Assembly (NCBI GenBank): GCA_900763245.1
Contig: CAAFJQ010000002.1
Location: 1-10,579, forward strand
Direction of reading: 5' to 3'
DNA: 10,579 nucleotides
DNA from: Bacilli bacterium
GTDB taxonomy: Bacteria > Bacillota_I > Bacilli_A > RFN20 > CAG-288
This document shows positions 5,310 through 10,579 of this stretch, one piece after another. The notes under the pieces are model-generated. The model saw only the letters and a program-made list of their open reading frames with translations. It ran no database searches and had not been told where the DNA came from. Each line of letters opens with the position of its first letter. Position 1 is the first letter of the stretch. The position numbers were made by a program, and so were the translations under genes.

Positions 5310-7481
5310 TTATTTTACTTCTTCGAATTCGACTAGAATGGTATTGAATTCATCGATCCAACGATAGAAGTTCATACCGACATTCGCATAATAGTTTCCG
5401 GTTCTGACTTTGTTGTCGTAGGAGTTTCTGTATTTCTTGTTCGGATCGAGTCCAGGAACTCTGACATAGCGATAATACAGGCCCTCTTTGATCAGGTTGG
5501 CGAATAAAAGGAGCGCTTTGGTTTTATCTTTGCTGACAGACAATTCACAGAAATAGTTGCTGTCAAAGGGAGAACTGAGACGATACATATCACCTTCTAA
5601 GATGATGGACTGATGGATTCGATGATAACGGATCTCATTCTCTTTCAGTTCTTCTTTTTCTTCTTTGCTCAGCTTTGTCGGATTGAATTCATATCCGTAT
5701 GTACCAAACATGGCAATATTGCTCTTTGCTCTATAGGATGTGACAGGGCATTTGGATACATGGCTTGAAATCGTAGAGAGCGGATACCCGTATCCGGTTC
5801 CGTACTGGATGAAGAGTCTCTGTACAGGATCTGTTTCATCCGAGCACCAGATCTGTGGGAAATAGGATAAGACACCAAGGTCGAATTTTCCGCCTCCTGA
5901 AGCACAACCTTCAAAGAAGATATTAGGGTGTGTTTCAACGATTCCCTCATACATCTTATAGACACCGAGCGTCATCAGGTAATCGATGCTCTCCTGTCTG
6001 TCCTTGTTCAGATAGTAGGAGAAATTGTCGGCGACTTCTCTGTTGTTGTCCCATTTGACATAATCGATATCATAGTTGTCGAGGATTTCATTGACAGCAT
6101 GGATGATGTCCTTGACAGCATTGTCATTGGATGTATCGATGACAAACTGATGTCTGCCAAGACACATTTCATTCATTCTGTGTCCTAAAACGTATTCCGG
6201 ATGTTTCTTGTATAAGTCGGAATCAGCGTTGATCATCTCCGGCTCGAACCAGAGACCAAATTTCATGCCGATAGCATGGCAGTGATCGATGACTTTCTTC
6301 AAGTCGATCTTTTTTGTATTGACATACCAGTCACCTAAACTGGAGGTATCATCGTTTCTATGTCCGAACCAACCATCATCGAGAACAAAGAGTTCGGCTC
6401 CAATCTCTTTTGCGGAATCCATATAATCGATGATGCTATCGGTCGTAAAGTCCATCAGGCATCCTTCCCAGGAGTTGAAGATGATCTCTCTGTATTTGCC
6501 TATTGTTCTTTCTGGAACGATATGGTTTCTGATGAAATCGTGGAAGGACTGAGAGAGTCTGTTCAGACCGGAATCGGTATAGGAGAAGACAACCTGAGGA
6601 AGCTCGATCTCCTCTTCCGATTTCAGACGATAGAGGAAATTGGTATCTTCAATACCATAGTTGACACGGATATCCTGATGTCTTTCTTTTGTCACTTCGA
6701 ATCTGAAGTTTCCACTCCAGATGATATTGAAGCCATAGCATTCTCCGCAATTGTCGTCAGCATTCGGTGCTGCTAAGATGCAGAAGGGATTCTCGACATG
6801 GGAGCTTCTTCCATAACGGGAAGAGATGACAGTGGTTCCATGCGGTATTCTTGTTCTTTCCACTGCTCTTTCTAAGGCCCAGTCGCCATGGAAATTGAAC
6901 AGATCGAATTCTGTCTGAGAGATATCCAGCGTCAAGGACATCATACGGGTGATATCGACTTCTTCTTTGCTGTCATTGATGAGCTTTGTGCTTCTTGTGA
7001 TGACAGGGGAATCTTCGTCGAGCGTGAAAGTGAGAATCATTCTGACACTAGAAAGGATGTCTTTCAATGTGATTTCAAGAGACTCGCATTTTCTGTTGTG
7101 GACAGAAGGCATCGTCTTTAAGACAGGAGAGCCTTCATAGATGCGATAGGATACATATCTGAAATCGGTATAGAAGGAACCATCCTTCTGATGGATAGTT
7201 ACTGTCGATCCTTTTTTGTCGTTGTTTCCGTCACTGCTGACTTCGACATGAGAGGCCATGGAATTGTAATGGTCTTCATAGACGTACTCTTTTTCTTCGT
7301 TTGCGTTGTAATAGGTGCTAGACCAGTCCTGCCCGACATAAGTGAGATCATCGATTTCAAAATCATTCAGCGGGTTTCCATAATAGAGATGACGTAAGAA
7401 GTTGTGTTTATCGGCATAGAGAATATAGGAAAAGAATCTGTTTTCTAAGATGAATAGTCTCTGTTCTGTTTTGATGGCCAT
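5310..7481 (-). CDS. alpha-galactosidase, glycoside hydrolase family 36
   Basis: A 723-aa cytoplasmic enzyme expected to release terminal alpha-1,6-linked galactose from melibiose, raffinose and stachyose. The N-terminal beta-sandwich (about 1-320) is followed by a (beta/alpha)8 barrel carrying the family signatures: LDDGWFGHRNDD with SSLGDW (367-385), GLWFEPEMI (409-417), KWDNNR with nucleophile Asp478, CASGGGKFDLG (526-536) and WCSDETD with acid/base Asp548. As I recall, these two positions have the same numbers in Geobacillus AgaA. The usual KWDMNR is KWDNNR here. There is no signal peptide. Length is normal for the family. I chose the ATG at 7481, with AAGGAG five bases upstream, over a 62-residue upstream extension that has no RBS and reads through the promoter. 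It is monocistronic and divergent from the permease-dehydrogenase unit; no sugar transporter lies beside it. A melA/aga/rafA-type symbol would fit, but I cannot choose one. Confidence 0.96.
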   Translation of the reverse strand: MAIKTEQRLFILENRFFSYILYADKHNFLRHLYYGNPLNDFEIDDLTYVGQDWSSTYYNANEEKEYVYEDHYNSMASHVEVSSDGNNDKKGSTVTIHQKDGSFYTDFRYVSYRIYEGSPVLKTMPSVHNRKCESLEITLKDILSSVRMILTFTLDEDSPVITRSTKLINDSKEEVDITRMMSLTLDISQTEFDLFNFHGDWALERAVERTRIPHGTTVISSRYGRSSHVENPFCILAAPNADDNCGECYGFNIIWSGNFRFEVTKERHQDIRVNYGIEDTNFLYRLKSEEEIELPQVVFSYTDSGLNRLSQSFHDFIRNHIVPERTIGKYREIIFNSWEGCLMDFTTDSIIDYMDSAKEIGAELFVLDDGWFGHRNDDTSSLGDWYVNTKKIDLKKVIDHCHAIGMKFGLWFEPEMINADSDLYKKHPEYVLGHRMNEMCLGRHQFVIDTSNDNAVKDIIHAVNEILDNYDIDYVKWDNNREVADNFSYYLNKDRQESIDYLMTLGVYKMYEGIVETHPNIFFEGCASGGGKFDLGVLSYFPQIWCSDETDPVQRLFIQYGTGYGYPLSTISSHVSKCPVTSYRAKSNIAMFGTYGYEFNPTKLSKEEKEELKENEIRYHRIHQSIILEGDMYRLSSPFDSNYFCELSVSKDKTKALLLFANLIKEGLYYRYVRVPGLDPNKKYRNSYDNKVRTGNYYANVGMNFYRWIDEFNTILVEFEEVK

Positions 7482-7508
7482 AAGTGCTCCTTGTGAATAT
7501 CCGAAAAG

Positions 7509-7537
7509 ATTATAGCATAGGCATACTTTGTTTAAGA
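7509..7537 (-). promoter_or_regulatory. promoter of the alpha-galactosidase gene (extended -10)
   Basis: On the minus strand a consensus TATAAT (7514-7509) is preceded by TGC, an extended -10. The -35 position (around 7532-7537) is poor, which suits an activator-assisted or extended -10 promoter. A near-palindrome, GTTTAAGA (7530-7537) with TCTTAAAAC (7548-7556), overlaps the -35 region and could be an operator. Confidence 0.65.
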
Positions 7538-7608
7538 GGCTCAGGAATCTTAAAACACCTTTAAAAATATCATGATTTATGATCACTATAAAAGTATACA
7601 GATGACCA

Positions 7609-7633
7609 GTTTTTCGATGATAATCGTAAAAAC
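7609..7633. repeat. 10-bp inverted repeat in the divergent promoter region
   Basis: GTTTTTCGAT (7609-7618) and ATCGTAAAAAC (7623-7633) are inverted repeats with one extra T, around GATA. The element lies between the two divergent promoters, about 100 nt upstream of the alpha-galactosidase -10. It may bind a sugar-responsive regulator or form a hairpin; neither is shown. Confidence 0.45.
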
Positions 7634-7649
7634 ATTGAAGAATATTATC

Positions 7650-7663
7650 GGAAAACGATTTCA
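7650..7663. promoter_or_regulatory. CcpA cre box
   Basis: The minus-strand reading TGAAATCGTTTTCC matches the Bacillota cre consensus TGWAANCGNTNWCA at every fixed position but the last. On the plus strand only the first base differs. It lies 15 nt upstream of the permease -35, centred near -57 from the expected transcription start, and about 140 nt upstream of the alpha-galactosidase -10. Upstream placement of this kind fits activation rather than roadblock. Confidence 0.65.
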
Positions 7664-7678
7664 TCATATGCGTTTTTC

Positions 7679-7707
7679 TTTAAAAGTCAGAAACCGATAA
7701 CTATAAT
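7679..7707 (+). promoter_or_regulatory. promoter of the permease-dehydrogenase operon
   Basis: -35 TTTAAA (7679-7684), 17-bp spacer, perfect -10 TATAAT (7702-7707). Transcription would start near 7714, giving a leader of about 25 nt that contains AGGAGG (7723-7728). Confidence 0.75.
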
Positions 7708-7738
7708 TTATTTGTTTTTTATAGGAGGCAATTGTTCA

Positions 7739-8995
7739 ATGCCTATTACAACATTCTTAGCCGATGATCTCGGCTCAAAGCTTGCACTTGCTATGTCCGA
7801 TACCAACCTTTGGACAAACATCTGTAAGACCGTCGTTTTCATTCTTTTGGGTTTCTTCTTCACGAAGAAAAAGCTCCTTCCTGAGAACACGGGCAAAGTT
7901 CTTACGAAGTTCGTCATGGCTGTCTGCTTGCCCTGTCTTGCTTTTTGTTCCTTCATGTCTCCGTTCTCTGTCTCTGCCGGTGTTGATGCAATGTTCAACT
8001 TCATCATGGGCTTTGTCTTTTACATCGGTTTCATCTTCTTAGCCAAACTTCTCTTCATCTGGGTCAAGGACAAGAAGAAGAGAACGGTTCTTTCTGTTCT
8101 GTTCGCATTCGGTTCTACTACTTTCTTTGGTTATCCGCTTGTCGCTGCTATCTATGGCTCTACTGCAGGCAACAACTTCAACATCATGAATGTTGCCTAT
8201 CGTGTCTTCCTTTATTCTTATGCATATCTTGCTATTGCAAATCTGGAAGACGGGAATGCAGAAGATGCTGTTACAATGGATGGCGAAAAGAAGAAACCTG
8301 TTGTCGATAAGTCTGTCAAGACCATCATGAAGAAGGTCTTCCTCAATCCTATCGTCATCGCTACATTTGCGGGTCTTGTTCTCTGGCTTTTACAGGCCAT
8401 TCCGGGCACTGCAATCGTTCGTACCGATTGGCTTACCAAGAATGTCGCTGAGACTAAAGTCGCTTTCTGGAGACTCGATGTCACTCTTCCTTGGTTCTTC
8501 CAAGCCGCTAAGACCTTAGGAAGCATGTCTTCCACAATCATTCTCTTTGCTATTGGCTGCACTTTAGGCGGAACCAATATCAAAGAAGCTGCCGAAGACA
8601 AATATGCTTGGATCTGGACTGGACTCAAAGTCTTTGTCGCTCCTCTTGTCGTTTTGGCTATTCTTGTTGTCATTCAGCTCATCGCCAATGCCAGCGGCAT
8701 CTTATGCAATACAAACGGAGCCTTGGCAGATGGTGTCAGTGAAAATGCACATCATGTCTCTCAGCTTATCTCTGTCAATACGCTCAGTTCTGCTATCATT
8801 ACTTGGATGGTTCCTCCTGCAACTGTCGCTGTCGGATACTGCATCAACTTCGACAAAGAGAAGGAGATGGCCTCTCATATCTCTTTGATCGGTACTTTCG
8901 GTTCTGTCATCGGTATTGTCATCTGGGTCATCGTCATCACTGTCTTGCAGAATTCCGGTCTCTTCTATAATCCTTCTTGGTTTGTCGCTGCTTAA
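7739..8995 (+). CDS. AEC-family permease (auxin efflux carrier / malate permease type)
   Basis: A 418-aa membrane transporter with about ten hydrophobic segments. The N-terminal LWTNICKTVVFILLGFFFTKK, the VCLPCLAFCSF segment (62-72) and STTFFGYPLVAAIYG (126-140) match the AEC pattern, in which the Gly-Tyr/Leu-Pro motif lies in a membrane helix. AEC members in Bacillota carry organic acids such as malate, malonate or lactate. The substrate here is unknown, but the downstream D-lactate-type dehydrogenase suggests a 2-hydroxy or 2-oxo acid. It is about 100 residues longer than usual for the family (300-320): hydrophilic stretches at about 168-198 and 225-255 and a loop near 318-345 account for the excess. 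The start at 7739 follows AGGAGG by ten bases; an in-frame TTG at 7712 lies upstream of that RBS. It is the first gene of a two-gene unit with its own promoter and a cre box. Confidence 0.88.
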   Translation: MPITTFLADDLGSKLALAMSDTNLWTNICKTVVFILLGFFFTKKKLLPENTGKVLTKFVMAVCLPCLAFCSFMSPFSVSAGVDAMFNFIMGFVFYIGFIFLAKLLFIWVKDKKKRTVLSVLFAFGSTTFFGYPLVAAIYGSTAGNNFNIMNVAYRVFLYSYAYLAIANLEDGNAEDAVTMDGEKKKPVVDKSVKTIMKKVFLNPIVIATFAGLVLWLLQAIPGTAIVRTDWLTKNVAETKVAFWRLDVTLPWFFQAAKTLGSMSSTIILFAIGCTLGGTNIKEAAEDKYAWIWTGLKVFVAPLVVLAILVVIQLIANASGILCNTNGALADGVSENAHHVSQLISVNTLSSAIITWMVPPATVAVGYCINFDKEKEMASHISLIGTFGSVIGIVIWVIVITVLQNSGLFYNPSWFVAA

Positions 8996-9009
8996 TTGAG
9001 GTGAACAAT

Positions 9010-10014
9010 ATGGAAAAGAAAATCATTTGTTTCGGTGTCCGTGATTATGAAAAGCCTTATTTCGAAAAATTAGGAAAACAGTACGGATACGAACTCGTCT
9101 TAAGAAGCGAGTATCTCAACAATGATTGCTGGGAACTTGCTAAAGGCTATGCTATCGTCATGGTCAGAGGCAACTGTGTTGTTGACAGAGAGCACATGAA
9201 GATGCTCAAAGACAACGGATTGAAATACTATCTGACCAGAACAGCCGGCTATAACCATGTCGATGTTGCTGCCTGCAAAGAATTCGGTATTGAGACCGCC
9301 TTTGTCCCTGGCTATTCTCCCAACGCCATTTCTGAACTTGCTTTGACTTTGACTATGATGCTCCTTAGAAACACAGCCTATGCCTGTGATCAGACACATC
9401 AGGGCCATTTCAAAGTCACAAATCAGATGTTCTCCAGAGAGATCAGAGGATGCACAGTCGGTATCATGGGCTGTGGAAGAATCGGCTGCACAACCGCTTC
9501 TCTTTTCAAAGGATTAGGTGCAAAAGTGATCGGATATGATGTCTTCCAGTCCGATCATGCAAAGCAGCTTGTCGAGTTTGAAGATATCGATTCCTTCCTT
9601 TCTGATGCAGATGTCATCATCTGCCACATGGCATACTTCAAGGGCAAGAATGATAACTTCATCGATGCCGATAAAATCGCCCATATGAAAGAACATGCCA
9701 TCCTTGTCAATGTCGCCCGCGGCGAAGTCATGGATACCAAGGCTGCTCTTGATGCTGTGAAGAACGGTCATCTCGATGGGCTTGGATTGGATGTCATCGA
9801 TCATGAGAAGACTTTGTTCAACAAAGACTTCGATCCTGAGAATATGGGTGATCCGATCCATCAGGAAATCATCGACCTCTATCCTAAAGTCCTTATCACT
9901 CCGCATATCGGATCTGCTACTGATTTGGCTCTTGTCGATATGATCGAAGTTTCTCTTAAGAACATGGATGAATATCTTGCTACCGGAAAGTGCAAGAATT
10001 CCCTTATCAAGTAA
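9010..10014 (+). CDS. D-2-hydroxyacid dehydrogenase, D-lactate dehydrogenase-like
   Basis: A 334-aa cytoplasmic NAD-dependent dehydrogenase. The Rossmann motif GIMGCGRIG (151-159) is followed by Asp177 at the end of the second strand (VIGYD), the residue that favours NAD over NADP. The catalytic triad of the family is present: Arg237 (NVARGE), Glu266 (DVIDHEKTLFNKD) and His299 (ITPHIG), in the spacing of Lactobacillus D-lactate dehydrogenase (Arg235, Glu264, His296). The likely reaction is pyruvate to D-lactate; a bulkier 2-oxoacid, as in D-2-hydroxyisocaproate dehydrogenases, cannot be excluded. Length is normal. The ATG at 9010 has GAGGTGA (8998-9004) in place; an upstream in-frame start at 8977 overlaps the permease and lacks an RBS. 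It follows the permease stop by 14 nt, so the two are almost certainly cotranscribed and end at the terminator at 10027-10071. Confidence 0.93.
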   Translation: MEKKIICFGVRDYEKPYFEKLGKQYGYELVLRSEYLNNDCWELAKGYAIVMVRGNCVVDREHMKMLKDNGLKYYLTRTAGYNHVDVAACKEFGIETAFVPGYSPNAISELALTLTMMLLRNTAYACDQTHQGHFKVTNQMFSREIRGCTVGIMGCGRIGCTTASLFKGLGAKVIGYDVFQSDHAKQLVEFEDIDSFLSDADVIICHMAYFKGKNDNFIDADKIAHMKEHAILVNVARGEVMDTKAALDAVKNGHLDGLGLDVIDHEKTLFNKDFDPENMGDPIHQEIIDLYPKVLITPHIGSATDLALVDMIEVSLKNMDEYLATGKCKNSLIK

Positions 10015-10026
10015 TCGTTGATATCT

Positions 10027-10071
10027 AAAAATGTTGGCTATTAGTCATAAGCTGAAACGCCAACATTTTTT
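10027..10071 (+). terminator. intrinsic terminator of the permease-dehydrogenase operon
   Basis: AAAAATGTTGGC (10027-10038) and GCCAACATTTTT (10059-10070) pair over 12 bp with a 20-nt loop. The T-run spans 10066-10071. It begins 13 nt after the dehydrogenase stop codon. Confidence 0.88.
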
Positions 10072-10579
10072 AGTGGTGCGATTACTTGAACGGAAATAAG
10101 CTGTTATTTTGAATGAAGATGATTACAGATGTCGCATGTCAATTTACAACCTAGGAGATACGTACTGATGTATGACTATAAATTGAGACTTGACTTTTGT
10201 ATCGGTCTTATTGATAGTTGAACGTAACTGTCACTGATAAGTTCAATAACTGGTTTATAACAAATGTTACTAACAAGTTTGAAACTGATGCTTCGTTTTC
10301 ATCCCTTACGTGCATTAGATGGTTTACGAAAAAATTGATGATTCAAGATGAAAAGTATAAAAATAAGCTTTGCATAACTACTTTTTAGGTTATAGCGAGT
10401 CGCATTTTATATTTCGGCTTAGGAGTAATAACAAACATAACTGGAGTGTACCGATAAGTTTGGACTAACTTGTAGATAAGATACAACAGAAGCAATATGC
10501 AGGTCAATCGAAGTCATGGAAATGACGGAGATGGACCTGCTTTTTGCTTCTCTTACGGCGTCCTTCCACGTCAAAACAG
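10072..10579. other. 508-nt region without a supportable gene
   Basis: Stop codons are frequent in all frames, and the longest frames lack an RBS or a recognisable product. A 17-codon frame from the ATG at 10168 has AGGAGA in front but is too short to call. It contains loosely related motifs around 10230-10250, 10266-10284 and 10446-10464 (each with A-AAGTT preceded by GT-AC-like sequence) and a composite hairpin at 10488-10551. Two plus-strand frames, from about 10498 and 10516, stay open to the right edge and cannot be judged. Confidence 0.6.
10488..10551. repeat. 64-nt composite hairpin near the right edge
   Basis: Three stacked stems share one axis: AGAAGCAA/TTGCTTCT (10488-10495 with 10544-10551), GCAGGTC/GACCTGC (10499-10505 with 10534-10540) and GTCAT/ATGAC (10513-10517 with 10522-10526), closed by a GGAA loop. 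The symmetric 3x3 internal loop (TAT/TTT) places a T-run directly after the middle stem, so on the plus strand it could act as a terminator (GCAGGTC...GACCTGC then TTTTT). The extra outer stem is unusual for a plain terminator. Confidence 0.7.

Noticed and set aside
7482..7667. 62-residue N-terminal extension of the alpha-galactosidase
   Set aside because: It has no RBS, does not look like GH36 sequence, and would read through the promoter and its TATAAT box. The ATG at 7481 has AAGGAG and gives the normal family length.
8977..9009. Upstream start for the dehydrogenase overlapping the permease
   Set aside because: It has no RBS, and the extra residues are not typical of the family. GAGGTGA precedes the ATG at 9010.
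10422..10579. 52-codon minus-strand frame open to the right edge
   Set aside because: It is Ser/Val-rich with no motif, crosses the composite hairpin, and has no visible start. It could be chance.
1..10579. CRISPR array, tRNA, rRNA, or defence-system operon
   Set aside because: No regularly spaced repeats, no tRNA-like cloverleaf with a CCA end and no rRNA-like sequence were seen. The ATPase is the only gene of the type sometimes found in accessory regions, and no partner gene accompanies it.

Overview
The window reads as chromosomal DNA of a low-to-moderate G+C Bacillota. Gene starts have purine-rich AGGAGG-type ribosome binding sites, promoters are sigma-A-like, there are intrinsic terminators with T-runs, and a CcpA-type cre box is visible. 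All seven protein genes end in TAA. The mix of a GH36 alpha-galactosidase, a D-lactate-type dehydrogenase, an AAA/DUF4143 ATPase and a c-di-AMP-type GntR/RCK_C regulator would suit a fermentative gut or oral Erysipelotrichia-like bacterium. That placement is inference, because there is no rRNA or other phylogenetic marker here.

Left third (1-2350): two minus-strand genes, each with its own terminator. One encodes a 334-aa soluble, helical, TPR-like protein of unknown function, whose start looks leaderless. The other encodes a 215-aa GntR winged-helix protein with a coiled coil and an RCK_C domain, the architecture of BusR, with a clear promoter and RBS. Upstream of it lie 489 nt without a convincing gene, carrying a 12-bp inverted repeat whose left arm overlaps the promoter.

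Middle (2351-5310): an AAA ATPase with a DUF4143-type C-terminus is bracketed by two nearly identical 70-bp hairpin repeats in direct orientation (66 of 70 positions identical). This is the strongest unexplained structure in the window. Next comes a 418-aa polytopic membrane protein with a large extracytoplasmic domain, whose promoter carries a palindrome between the -35 and -10. A bidirectional terminator separates it from the convergent gene to its right.

Right half (5310-10071): an intracellular alpha-galactosidase (minus strand) is divergent from a two-gene unit (plus strand) encoding an AEC-family permease and a D-lactate-type 2-hydroxyacid dehydrogenase, 14 nt apart. The 257-nt divergent region holds a good promoter for each side, a cre box and a hairpin-like inverted repeat. 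The cre is centred about 57 nt upstream of the predicted permease transcription start, an arrangement known from CcpA-activated overflow-metabolism genes. A plausible reading is that the left arm releases galactose from raffinose-family sugars and the right arm handles the resulting 2-hydroxy or 2-oxo acid.

Right end (10072-10579): no supportable gene. It contains loosely repeated motifs and a 64-nt composite hairpin close to the edge.
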